A stretch of 12,291 nucleotides of DNA from JBJXGF01 sp046153015 (GTDB taxonomy: Bacteria; Actinomycetota; Acidimicrobiia; Acidimicrobiales; CAIXPF01), in NCBI GenBank assembly GCA_046153015.1, contig JBJXGF010000160.1, positions 1 to 12,291 of the forward strand, read 5' to 3'. How positions within the stretch are numbered: the stretch's first letter is position 1; each line of letters opens with the position of its first letter. Shown piece by piece: positions 1-6,105 of this stretch. The position numbers and the translations under genes were made by a program. The notes under the pieces are model-generated. The model ran no database searches. It was not told where the DNA came from and worked only from the letters and a program-made list of their open reading frames with translations.

Positions 1-469
1 ACGCGGTCGGCATGTACTGGATCACGTTCACGCCGAGCGGGCCGCGCTCCAGGCTGTCGAGATACTCGGGGATGGTCTCCCAATCCCAGTGCATCCCCTG
101 CTTCATCGACTCGTAGGGGATGGCCTCGGTGCGCACCATCGTGAGCATCGACCGCTCACGGAAATCGGGCTTGACCGGCGCGAAGCCGAACCCGCAATTG
201 CCGAGCACTAGCGAGGTCACGCCGTGCCAGCCGGAGGTGGTGCAGTACGGGTCCCAACGAACCTGCGCGTCGTAATGGGTGTGCAGGTCGATGAAGCCGG
301 GGGCCACGATCAAGCCGTCGGCGTCGATCGTGCGGGCCGCGCCGCCCTTGGCGCGCCCACCCATCTGGGCGATCTTGCCGTCCTTGATCCAGACGTCGCC
401 CCGGTAACGAGGCACGCGGGTGCCGTCGACAATGGTCCCGCCCTTGATATGGATGTCGTAGTCAGCCAT
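1..469 (-). CDS. N-acyl-D-amino-acid deacylase-type amidohydrolase (N-terminal part, runs off the left edge)
   Basis: The 156 visible residues are the start of an amidohydrolase-superfamily enzyme of the D-aminoacylase/dihydroorotase-like group. These are cytoplasmic metal hydrolases that remove the acyl group from N-acyl-D-amino acids or cleave related amides. The small beta-domain runs over residues 1-55 (IKGGTIVDG, then DVWIKDGKIA) and leads into the first metal site APGFIDLHTHYD, with H63 and H65. GNCGFGFAP at 90-98 contains C92, at the position of the zinc-bridging cysteine of D-aminoacylases, and HWDWETIPEYLDSL (127-140) is also typical. ATG at 469 is preceded by a strong Shine-Dalgarno, GAGGGGGAT. 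The remaining two thirds, with the other metal ligands, lie outside the window, so the substrate cannot be settled; many relatives are annotated only as amidohydrolase family protein. The gene follows the alcohol dehydrogenase by 43 bp on the same strand, so an operon is likely. An SD-covering hairpin sits in that gap. Confidence 0.9.
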   Translation of the reverse strand, partial: MADYDIHIKGGTIVDGTRVPRYRGDVWIKDGKIAQMGGRAKGGAARTIDADGLIVAPGFIDLHTHYDAQVRWDPYCTTSGWHGVTSLVLGNCGFGFAPVKPDFRERSMLTMVRTEAIPYESMKQGMHWDWETIPEYLDSLERGPLGVNVIQYMPTA

Positions 470-472
470 GCG

Positions 473-503
473 ATCCCCCTCGGTTCGGGCAGCTGAGGGG
501 GAT
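473..503 (-). promoter_or_regulatory. Hairpin burying the amidohydrolase Shine-Dalgarno
   Basis: Read on the minus strand, ATCCCCCTC (503-495) and GAGGGGGAT (481-473) form a perfect 9-bp inverted repeat with a 13-nt loop. The 3' arm is the Shine-Dalgarno of the amidohydrolase and ends 3 nt before its ATG. A transcript reading through from the alcohol dehydrogenase would carry both arms and hide the ribosome site. No U-tract follows, so a plain intrinsic terminator is unlikely. The repeat is directly visible; its function is inferred. Confidence 0.6.
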
Positions 504-507
504 GCTA
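502..507 (-). promoter_or_regulatory. Possible -10 element (TAGCAT) for the amidohydrolase
   Basis: TAGCAT on the minus strand fits the actinobacterial TANNNT -10 pattern. It lies 32 nt before the amidohydrolase ATG and overlaps the outer end of the SD-covering hairpin. Initiation about 7 nt downstream (near 495) would give a short leader that keeps the Shine-Dalgarno but lacks the anti-SD arm. I see no clear -35 element, so this is a candidate only. Confidence 0.35.
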
Positions 508-512
508 GCGAA

Positions 513-1547
513 CTACCCCGCCGTCGGGTCGACGAGCACCTTCACCGCGTCGAGGCGGCGGTTGGCGAGGTCGTCGATCGTGGCGCCCAACTCGTCGAGG
601 GTGATGGTGGCGTCGTGCAGCTCGCCCACCCGGAGCCGTCCGTCGGCCACGAGCCCGGCGGCGATGCCCATCTCCTCGAGCGTGAACACCATCGAGGTGT
701 CGATCGACACCTCCTTGCCGACCCAGCGCATCGGGGCCACGGTGGCGTCGCCGTTCGACACGCCGATCATGCAGACCGATCCGCCGCGGCGCACGAGGTC
801 CACCGACTGCTGCAGCGTCTGGGGCACGCCGGCGCAGTCGAACGCGATGTCGGCCCGCAGCGAGCCGGTCAGCTCGTTCAGGTGCTCGCGCAGCTCGGCG
901 CCGGGGGCGAACGCGGCGTGGGCGCCCATCCGCAGGGCGCGCTCGCGGCGGGCGGCGTCGGGCTCCACGGCGATCACGTGGCCGGCGCCGGCGATCAGCG
1001 CGCACTGGATCGTGAGCAGCCCGATGGGCCCGCAGCCCACCACGCAGGCCACGTCGCCCATCCGCAGGCGGCTCTTGCGGACCCCGTGCAGCGCCACCGA
1101 GCTGGGCTCGACGATCGCGCCCTGCTCGTCGCTGACCGCAGCGGGGATGCGGCACAGCCGGTTGGCGTCGAGCGCCATCGAGCGGGCGAAGCCGCCGTTG
1201 GCGGGGGCGCGTCGGCCGGCGTAGGCGGCCCGTGCGGTCGAGCAGTACTCGGGCAGATCGGCGCGGCACTCCTCGCACGCGCCGCAGCCGGGGGCGACCC
1301 CCGAGCCGACCACCCGGTCGCCCTCGCCGACCACGGTCACGCCCGGCGCCACCGCCCGCACCACGCCCATCCACTCGTGGCCGCAGATGCCGGGGGCGTA
1401 CGCCCAGCCCTCCACGTAGGCGTGGACGTCGCTGCCGCAGATGCCGCAGCGCTGGATGTCGACCACCGCCTGGCCCTCGCCCGGGGCCGGCTCGGCCACC
1501 TCGGCCAGCGCGAACTGGCCCTTGCCTCGGATCACCCCTGCCCTCAT
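513..1547 (-). CDS. Zinc-dependent medium-chain alcohol dehydrogenase
   Basis: This 344-residue protein has the usual length of a medium-chain (MDR) zinc alcohol/polyol dehydrogenase, which oxidises a primary or secondary alcohol with a nicotinamide cofactor in the cytoplasm. The catalytic zinc ligands are visible: C34 in CGICGSD, H57-E58 in GHEW, and E147 in IVEPSSVALHG. The structural zinc loop has four cysteines, C88, C91, C94 and C102, in the canonical C-x2-C-x2-C-x7-C spacing. The Rossmann motif GCGPIG is at 171-176, and an acidic residue at the end of the next strand (E195) suggests NAD rather than NADP. It looks intact. The substrate is not readable; threonine/sorbitol dehydrogenase and L-idonate-type names are possible by family. 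No Shine-Dalgarno precedes the ATG; a weak TAAGCC lies 7 nt upstream, so the mRNA may be leaderless or co-transcribed with the aquaporin gene 50 bp upstream. Confidence 0.95.
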   Translation of the reverse strand: MRAGVIRGKGQFALAEVAEPAPGEGQAVVDIQRCGICGSDVHAYVEGWAYAPGICGHEWMGVVRAVAPGVTVVGEGDRVVGSGVAPGCGACEECRADLPEYCSTARAAYAGRRAPANGGFARSMALDANRLCRIPAAVSDEQGAIVEPSSVALHGVRKSRLRMGDVACVVGCGPIGLLTIQCALIAGAGHVIAVEPDAARRERALRMGAHAAFAPGAELREHLNELTGSLRADIAFDCAGVPQTLQQSVDLVRRGGSVCMIGVSNGDATVAPMRWVGKEVSIDTSMVFTLEEMGIAAGLVADGRLRVGELHDATITLDELGATIDDLANRRLDAVKVLVDPTAG

Positions 1548-1554
1548 GCCGGCA

Positions 1555-1560
1555 GGCTTA
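1555..1560 (-). promoter_or_regulatory. Weak -10-like hexamer (TAAGCC) just before the alcohol dehydrogenase start
   Basis: On the minus strand TAAGCC ends 7 nt before the ATG. The spacing would put transcription start at or next to the start codon, which would explain the lack of a Shine-Dalgarno. The hexamer matches TANNNT imperfectly (C instead of the final T), so support is weak. Confidence 0.25.
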
Positions 1561-1597
1561 GCACACGCCGATCCCGGGGTTCGCCGGCGGCGGGCGT

Positions 1598-2653
1598 TCA
1601 GCGGCGGGCGGCGAGCTCGGCCGGGTCGACCGGGCGGAGCTCGATCGCCGCGTGGGGCAGGCCGGCGGCCAGCAGCGCCAGCGTGACATGCTCGCCGAGG
1701 CGGCGCTCGAGGGCGCTGAGCACGCTCTCGTCGGCGCCCTCCACCGCCAGCAGCACCCGGCCGGCGCGGTCGGCCAGGGCCAAGTCCACCGGGCGCAGCA
1801 GCCGCTGCGCGACGCCGAGCGTGAGCTGGGCAACGGCGACTCGCTCCGGCCCCGAACCCTCAAGCACCACCTCGAACACCTGCTGAGCCGGGTGCGCAGG
1901 CACGCGGTCGGCGGCGGTGTCGGCGGCGGTCTCGGTGTCGGTCTCGGTGTCGGGCGTGGCCGCGGTGTCGGGCGTGGCCGCGCTCTCGGCCGAGGCGGGG
2001 GCTGCGAGGGCGGCGTAGATCCGCCCGACGCACCAGGCGGCCGCGCCGGCGGCGGTCAGCTCCAGCGCCACCAGCGCCAGGGCGGCCGGCGCGCCCCACG
2101 CGCCCCGGCCCAGGGCCAGGCCAGCCACCAGCGCCGGGTTGAGCACCCAGAACGGGGCGGCCAAGCCCACAGCGAGGACGTAGACGGGCACGGCCAGGGC
2201 GAGGCGGTCGAGCTGGCCGCCGCGCACGCAGGCGTGGATCAGCGCGATGAACCCGGCCACGGCGATCAGCTCGCAGACGGCGTTGCGGCCGGTGAGCCCG
2301 CCCCCGCCGAGCGCGACCACCTCCGCCGACCACAGCCAGTTGCCGAGCAGCGCGCCGAGCACGCCGCCGAGGGTCTGCGCCGCCGCGTACGCGGCGAAGC
2401 GGCGGCGGTCGATGTGGCCGCTCACCAGCAGCGAGAAGCTGATCGCCGGGTTGATGTGCCCGCCGCTCAACGGTCCGAGCGCCACCAGCAGCACGCCGAC
2501 CGTCGCGGCGATGGCGGCCACGCCGAGCAGCGCGGCTTCGCCCCCGGAGGCGCCGGCGCGGGCGGCGAGCTCGCCCCCGCCGATCACGGCCAGGCTGAGG
2601 GCGGCGACGCCCACGCCTTCGCCGATGGCCGGCCGCACGAGTGAGTTGGCCAC
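1598..2653 (-). CDS. Aquaporin/MIP-family channel with an unrecognised C-terminal domain
   Basis: This 351-residue protein starts at GTG 2653, with GGAAAGG 7 nt upstream. Residues 5-212 form a six-helix MIP channel. Half one has E12 in its first helix and SGGHINPAIS (63-72). Half two has E128 and the second NPA box at 172-174 (VLNPALVAG). Such channels pass water, glycerol or small neutral solutes such as arsenite through the inner membrane. The residue after the second NPA is L175 instead of the arginine of classical aquaporins, so the selectivity filter should be less restrictive; some arsenic-linked actinobacterial MIPs share this, from memory. Residues 218-255 are an Ala/Thr/Asp-rich linker with ATPDT repeats, followed by about 95 residues (257-351) of soluble, beta-alpha-looking sequence starting FEVVLEGSGPE that I do not recognise. 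The SDR gene is divergent, 102 bp away; the alcohol dehydrogenase follows 50 bp downstream. Confidence 0.88.
   Translation of the reverse strand: MANSLVRPAIGEGVGVAALSLAVIGGGELAARAGASGGEAALLGVAAIAATVGVLLVALGPLSGGHINPAISFSLLVSGHIDRRRFAAYAAAQTLGGVLGALLGNWLWSAEVVALGGGGLTGRNAVCELIAVAGFIALIHACVRGGQLDRLALAVPVYVLAVGLAAPFWVLNPALVAGLALGRGAWGAPAALALVALELTAAGAAAWCVGRIYAALAAPASAESAATPDTAATPDTETDTETAADTAADRVPAHPAQQVFEVVLEGSGPERVAVAQLTLGVAQRLLRPVDLALADRAGRVLLAVEGADESVLSALERRLGEHVTLALLAAGLPHAAIELRPVDPAELAARR
1946..1981. repeat. 18-bp direct repeat, two copies, inside the aquaporin linker
   Basis: GGTGTCGGGCGTGGCCGC occurs perfectly at 1946-1963 and 1964-1981. It sits within a wider simple-sequence tract of GGTCTCGGTGTCG-like units (about 1905-1990). 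The unit is 18 bp, so it keeps the frame and encodes the repeated ATPDT linker of the aquaporin-like protein. It is likely to vary in copy number by slippage. Confidence 0.85.
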
Positions 2654-2660
2654 TGCTGTT

Positions 2661-2667
2661 CCTTTCC
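2661..2667 (-). promoter_or_regulatory. Ribosome-binding site that fixes the GTG start of the aquaporin gene
   Basis: GGAAAGG on the minus strand lies 7 nt before GTG 2653. The open frame continues far upstream into the antisense of the SDR gene, so this site is what decides the start. The resulting N-terminus, VANSLVRPAIGEG, fits the first MIP helix. Confidence 0.65.
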
Positions 2668-2741
2668 GCAAGGGCGCCGCCGGTGCGGGCCCGTGTCCGC
2701 CCCTCCTAACGGACGCGCGTCGCGCCGCCTTGACCGGCCGG

Positions 2742-2747
2742 TAGCGT
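2742..2747 (+). promoter_or_regulatory. -10 element (TAGCGT) for a probably leaderless SDR transcript
   Basis: TAGCGT fits TANNNT and ends exactly 8 nt before the SDR ATG. Transcription would begin at or beside the start codon, and no Shine-Dalgarno is present (the 8 nt are CCGCCGCC). I see no -35 at the usual distance. The 102-bp gap to the divergent aquaporin gene therefore probably serves both genes. Confidence 0.5.
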
Positions 2748-2755
2748 CCGCCGCC

Positions 2756-3487
2756 ATGGGTGAGCTCGACGGCAAGATCGGCCTCGTCACCGGCTCCACG
2801 CGCGGCATCGGCCTGGCCATCGCCGCGCGTTTCGCCGCCGAGGGCGCCCGGGTGTACGTGCACGGCCGCCGGGAGGAGTCGGCCGAGCAGGCGGCGGCGG
2901 GTCTGCCCAACGCCGCGTTCGCCGCCGCCGAGCTGGACCGACCCGGCGAGGCGGCCCGGCTGGTCGACGAGGTCGTGGCCGCCGCGGGCCGGATCGACTT
3001 CCTCGTGAACAACGCCGGCGTGGCCGTCGACAACTTCGTGCTGGGCGTCACCCCGCCCCGCTGGCAGGAGGTGATCGACGTGAACCTCACCGCGGCGTTC
3101 TTCGCGCTGCAGGCCGCCGGCCTGCACATGCGCGAGGCGGGCGGCGGCGCGATCGTCAACGTGATCTCGTGGGCGGGGATCCGAGGCAACATCGGCCAGG
3201 TGGCGTACAGCGCCTCGAAGGCGGGCCTCGTGGGCGTGACGCTCACCGCGGCGAAGGAGCTGGCCAAGTTCGGGATCCGGGTCAATGCCCTGTCGCCGGT
3301 GATCGAGTCGGACATGACCGACCAGATGGCCCCGGAGCTGCGGGCCGAGGCGCTGGCCCGCGTGCCGCTCGGCCGTTTCGGCACGGCGGAGGAGATGGCC
3401 GAGGGCGCGCTGTGGCTCACCTCGGACCGCTCCCGTTACACCACCGGCATGATCCTCCACGTCGACGGCGGGATGCACCTCTACTGA
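2756..3487 (+). CDS. Short-chain dehydrogenase/reductase (classical SDR, FabG-like)
   Basis: This 243-residue protein is a complete classical SDR, a cytoplasmic oxidoreductase acting on an alcohol/ketone pair. The cofactor motif TGSTRGIG is at 12-19, NNAG at 85-88, and the catalytic tetrad N110, S138, Y151, K155 is intact (YSASK at 151-155). R16 in the glycine motif and R38 after the second strand favour NADP(H). The C-terminal GGM pattern before the end is usual. ATG 2756 is chosen because it opens directly on the first beta-strand (MGELDGKIGLVTG). An in-frame ATG lies further upstream, but it would add residues with no family counterpart and would overlap the -10 element. The CoA-transferase gene follows 32 bp downstream on the same strand, so both are probably one transcript. 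The family is too broad to name a substrate; beta-ketoacyl reductase or a secondary-alcohol dehydrogenase are both possible. Confidence 0.93.
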   Translation: MGELDGKIGLVTGSTRGIGLAIAARFAAEGARVYVHGRREESAEQAAAGLPNAAFAAAELDRPGEAARLVDEVVAAAGRIDFLVNNAGVAVDNFVLGVTPPRWQEVIDVNLTAAFFALQAAGLHMREAGGGAIVNVISWAGIRGNIGQVAYSASKAGLVGVTLTAAKELAKFGIRVNALSPVIESDMTDQMAPELRAEALARVPLGRFGTAEEMAEGALWLTSDRSRYTTGMILHVDGGMHLY

Positions 3488-3519
3488 CTCGTCACGCCCG
3501 CATGGGGCAGTATGAGCCG

Positions 3520-4746
3520 ATGAGCCACCTCGACGCGCACGAGCACGCCGCACCCATGGCCGCCGGCCCCACCGGCCCCCTGCAGGGGCTTCGCATCATC
3601 GACGTGACCCACGCCCTTGCGGGGCCGTTCGCGGCGATGTTCCTCGCCGACATGGGCGCCGACGTGATCAAGGTCGAGCCGCCCTCGGGCGAGATGACCC
3701 GCTACGCCGGGCCGTGGACCCGCGACGACGAGGAGAAGAGCTACTCCGGCGGCTACGCCATCCGGAACCGCAACAAGCGCTCGATCTGCCTTGACCTGAC
3801 GAAGGACGAGGACCGGGAGACGTTCCTGCAGCTGGTGGAGACCGCCGACGGGCTGGTCGAGAACCTCCGGGCCGGGGTGCTCGACCGCCTCGGCGCCGGG
3901 TGGGACGCCTGCCACGCCCGCAACCCGAAGCTGGTGTACGCCGCCATCCGGGGCTTCGGCGACCCGCGCATCGCCCGCTCGCCCTACGCCGAGTGGCCCG
4001 CCTACGACCTGATCGCCCAGGCGATGGGCGGCGTGGTCGCCTCCACCGGGGAGGACCCGGAGCACGTGATGAAGGTCGGCCCGCCCATCGGCGACACGGT
4101 GCCCGGGCTCATGACCGCCCTCGGGCTGCTCGCGGCCTTGCACCGGGCCCGGGAGACCGGCGAGGGCCAGTTCCTCGACGTGGCGATGGTCGACGCCATG
4201 ATGACGATGTCCGAGGCCAGCCAAATGATGTACTCGTACATGGGCCGGCCGATGCGCCCGATGGGCAACTCCGTGGACGGGATCAGCCCGTACGACGTGT
4301 ACCCCACCAAGGACGGGCACTGCGTGATCGCCACGCCCACCGAGCCCCACTGGAAGCTGCTGTGCGACCTGATCGGCCGCCCCGAGCTGAAAGACGACGA
4401 GCGGACCAGCTCCAACCGCCGCAGGGTCCGCAACCGCGACGCGGTCGACGCCGCCGTGGGCGGTTGGGCCGCCGAGCGCACCACGGCTGAGGTGGTCAAG
4501 GCGCTCGGCAACGTGGTGCCGGTGGGCCCCGTGTACTCGCCGGAGGACTGGGTGGAGGACCCGCACGTGGCCGCCCGGGAGATGCTGGTGCGCATCGACC
4601 ACGACCACCACCGCCCCACCGTGGCGCTCAACTGCCCGATCAAGTTCAGCGCCGACCCCGCCGGCATCTACCGCGGCGTGCCCAAGCTCGACGAGCACGG
4701 CGACGACATCCGCGCCGAGCTCGCCCAACGGCAGAAGAAGGGCTGA
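3520..4746 (+). CDS. Class III CoA-transferase (CaiB/BaiF/Frc family)
   Basis: The 408-residue protein has the normal length of family III CoA-transferases. These cytoplasmic homodimers move CoA from an acyl-CoA donor to a carboxylic acid and so activate it for breakdown. The N-terminal block LQGLRIIDVTHALAGPFA (21-38), then GADVIKVEPPSGEMTR (46-61) and NRNKRSICLDL (83-93), are family hallmarks. By comparison with formyl-CoA transferase (Asp169 in ALGDS), the catalytic aspartate is D192 in PPIGDTVPG. GPVYSPEDWVEDPH (336-349) is the usual C-terminal signature. The start is uncertain: ATG 3520, in-frame ATG 3502 (six residues longer) and ATG 3556 (12 shorter) are all possible, and none has a good Shine-Dalgarno. 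Position after the SDR suggests joint action on one pathway; the acid it activates is unknown. It ends 40 bp before the convergent HNH gene. Confidence 0.95.
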   Translation: MSHLDAHEHAAPMAAGPTGPLQGLRIIDVTHALAGPFAAMFLADMGADVIKVEPPSGEMTRYAGPWTRDDEEKSYSGGYAIRNRNKRSICLDLTKDEDRETFLQLVETADGLVENLRAGVLDRLGAGWDACHARNPKLVYAAIRGFGDPRIARSPYAEWPAYDLIAQAMGGVVASTGEDPEHVMKVGPPIGDTVPGLMTALGLLAALHRARETGEGQFLDVAMVDAMMTMSEASQMMYSYMGRPMRPMGNSVDGISPYDVYPTKDGHCVIATPTEPHWKLLCDLIGRPELKDDERTSSNRRRVRNRDAVDAAVGGWAAERTTAEVVKALGNVVPVGPVYSPEDWVEDPHVAAREMLVRIDHDHHRPTVALNCPIKFSADPAGIYRGVPKLDEHGDDIRAELAQRQKKG

Positions 4747-4766
4747 GCGAAGCGAGGCCCTGCGGA

Positions 4767-4799
4767 CGGCGCGCGCCAGCAGCCAGCTACGGCGCGCCG
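4767..4799. terminator. GC hairpin between convergent genes (weak terminator candidate)
   Basis: CGGCGCGC (4767-4774) can pair perfectly with GCGCGCCG (4792-4799) across a 17-nt loop, in the gap between the CoA-transferase stop (4746) and the HNH stop (4787-4789). There is no T-tract on either strand, and sequence this GC-rich forms such stems by chance, so this is only a candidate bidirectional terminator. Confidence 0.25.
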
Positions 4800-5983
4800 G
4801 GCCGGCGAGGTCGGTGGCGGTGGGGCTGGCCGTCGGGCCGCCGGACGATCGGTTGCTGCCGACCGTCCAGCCCGATCGACCAGCCGTGCGTGTGCAGGAA
4901 CGTGTGATGGTGGCGGCAGAGCAGCGCGCCGTTGGTGACGCTGGTCTCGCCGCCGGCCTGCCAGCCGGTGCAGTGGTGGATGTCGCACCGGCTCGGGGGC
5001 TGGTCGCAGCCGGGGAACCGGCAGCCGCCGTCTCGGCGGACGATGGCGTGGGCGAGCGGCCGGGGCCACGCTCGTTGGGCGCGGCCCACATCGAGCGGCT
5101 CGCGGTCCGCCCCGAGCACCAGACGGGAGAAGCTGGCGTCGCAGCCGTAGTGCTCCGGGAACTCGCCCTCGGGCTCCAACCGGCCCCCGGCCCCGAGCGT
5201 CACGGTCAGCGCGATGTGGCAGCGATCCGGCGCGGTGGCCTTGCCGGCCGGGACGCGCAGGGCGGCGTCGACCAGATCGACCAGGCTCTGCGCCCGCATG
5301 GCGCAGGTGGTCAGCCCAGCGAGGGTGGGGTCGCCGTCGCGGCTGCGCTGCAGGCAGCGGCCGACCTCGCGCTCTATCGCCGAGTGCAGCAGCCGACCGT
5401 TCTCCGGCGAGAGATGCAGCTCGCCGTTCCACCAGCCGTCGAACCCCTCGGTCAGCGTGAACGATTCCCGCTCCGTCTCGCCGGCTAGGCCGGCCGGATC
5501 GGGTGAATCGACGGCGTCCACCCAGTCGACAAAGGTCCGTATGGCCACCCCGAGATGGGCATCATTCCCACCGCAGGCCACCTCGGTGAGCGCGGCGTCG
5601 ATCTCGTCGGTGAGGCGCTCCCCGCCGCGGCTTTTCGCGTCGACCAGCCGGCGAACCTGAGCCTCGTTCAGCAGCCCTTCCAGCGCCGCCTCCCGAGCGT
5701 GGCGAAGCCCGGCCATCACCGTCGATCGGTGGTGCAGGGCCCGAGCCGACCCACGAGGCAGGCCCGTGTGAGCGGCCAGCCACGGAACCGGCGAGCGCCA
5801 ACCTTCGAACGCCCAGGCCCCGTTGCGCTCTGCTGCGGACACGACCCGACGCGCCAGCTCGCCGACGCTGTTGACCAGCGCCTGCGCGGCGCCCACCGCT
5901 GCGGCCTCCTCGCCCGGCTCGATCTCGTCGACCCGAACGGCGAGGTCACGCAACAACAGGGCCGCCTTCTCCAATTCCACCAC
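4787..5983 (-). CDS. DUF222 / HNH endonuclease domain protein (13E12 repeat family)
   Basis: With the preferred GTG start at 5983 the protein has 398 residues. The first about 250 are the alpha-helical DUF222 region (EAAAVGAAQALVNSVGELARR near 26-46; WLAAHTGLPRGSA near 68-80). An HNH nuclease module closes the protein: CRFPGC at 321-326, DIHH ending at H336-H337, TNGALLC (N351, C356) and RHHHTFLH (H358-H360). All zinc and catalytic positions look present. The family is abundant in actinomycetes, often in many copies, and resembles the REP13E12 repeats of mycobacteria; the biological role is unknown. GTG 5983 has an excellent Shine-Dalgarno (GGGAG, 5 nt upstream). ATG 6067 in the same frame would add 28 residues, but those use rare A/T-ending codons and AGA/AGG and look non-coding. 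Its orientation opposes the CoA-transferase gene, and it separates two metabolic gene groups. Confidence 0.88.
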   Translation of the reverse strand: MVELEKAALLLRDLAVRVDEIEPGEEAAAVGAAQALVNSVGELARRVVSAAERNGAWAFEGWRSPVPWLAAHTGLPRGSARALHHRSTVMAGLRHAREAALEGLLNEAQVRRLVDAKSRGGERLTDEIDAALTEVACGGNDAHLGVAIRTFVDWVDAVDSPDPAGLAGETERESFTLTEGFDGWWNGELHLSPENGRLLHSAIEREVGRCLQRSRDGDPTLAGLTTCAMRAQSLVDLVDAALRVPAGKATAPDRCHIALTVTLGAGGRLEPEGEFPEHYGCDASFSRLVLGADREPLDVGRAQRAWPRPLAHAIVRRDGGCRFPGCDQPPSRCDIHHCTGWQAGGETSVTNGALLCRHHHTFLHTHGWSIGLDGRQQPIVRRPDGQPHRHRPRRPGAP

Positions 5984-5988
5984 GAGCT

Positions 5989-6014
5989 CTCCCGCCTCCA
6001 CCCAACCAATAGTA
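5989..6014 (-). promoter_or_regulatory. HNH gene promoter and ribosome-binding site
   Basis: On the minus strand TACTAT (6014-6009) is a good -10 hexamer in an AT-rich pocket. GGAGGCGGGAG (5999-5989) then gives two overlapping Shine-Dalgarno cores before GTG 5983. The implied leader is about 18 nt. A TTGTGC lies 20 nt upstream of the -10, longer than the ideal spacing. These signals argue for the GTG start over ATG 6067. Confidence 0.5.
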
Positions 6015-6018
6015 GCGG

Positions 6019-6030
6019 TCCTGAACAGGA
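6019..6030. promoter_or_regulatory. Operator-like palindrome in the HNH promoter
   Basis: TCCTGAACAGGA is a 5+5 inverted repeat with a 2-bp centre. It sits 4 bp upstream of the TACTAT -10, where a bound repressor would block polymerase. It does not match the actinobacterial LexA box that I know. The palindrome is seen; the regulatory role is inferred. Confidence 0.35.
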
Positions 6031-6056
6031 ATCTGCACAAGTATTCGTCGAAATTA

Positions 6057-6105
6057 TCGGAAGTCATTAGACGCCAATTTCTCCATTCGATTGGAGGACT
6101 TCCGA
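6057..6105. repeat. Nested inverted repeats upstream of the HNH gene
   Basis: TCGGAAGT (6057-6064) and ACTTCCGA (6098-6105) are perfect 8-bp inverted arms 33 bp apart. Between them lie CCAAT/ATTGG (6074-6078, 6090-6094) and CTCCA/TGGAG (6081-6085, 6092-6096). If translation starts at ATG 6067, the inner stem would hide its only GGAG and the outer stem would enclose the start codon. If it starts at GTG 5983, these are upstream regulatory or remnant repeats. Confidence 0.6.

Noticed and set aside
468..1886. A 472-codon open frame on the plus strand
   Set aside because: It lies opposite the alcohol dehydrogenase, whose zinc and NAD motifs are complete. The plus-strand product is low-complexity and has no ribosome site.
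1905..1990. CRISPR-like or structural repeat array
   Set aside because: The units are contiguous, 18 bp or shorter, without spacers, and encode a protein linker in frame.
3169..3519. Upstream extension of the CoA-transferase frame
   Set aside because: It runs out of frame through the SDR coding region; family alignment begins only after 3520.
2654..3553. Upstream extension of the aquaporin frame to about 651 codons
   Set aside because: The extra part is antisense to the SDR gene and low-complexity; the GTG at 2653 with a good ribosome site gives a normal MIP N-terminus.
3481..5091. A 536-codon open frame on the minus strand
   Set aside because: It is antisense to the CoA-transferase and out of frame with the HNH gene; the predicted product is repetitive in Gly, Val, His and Ala.
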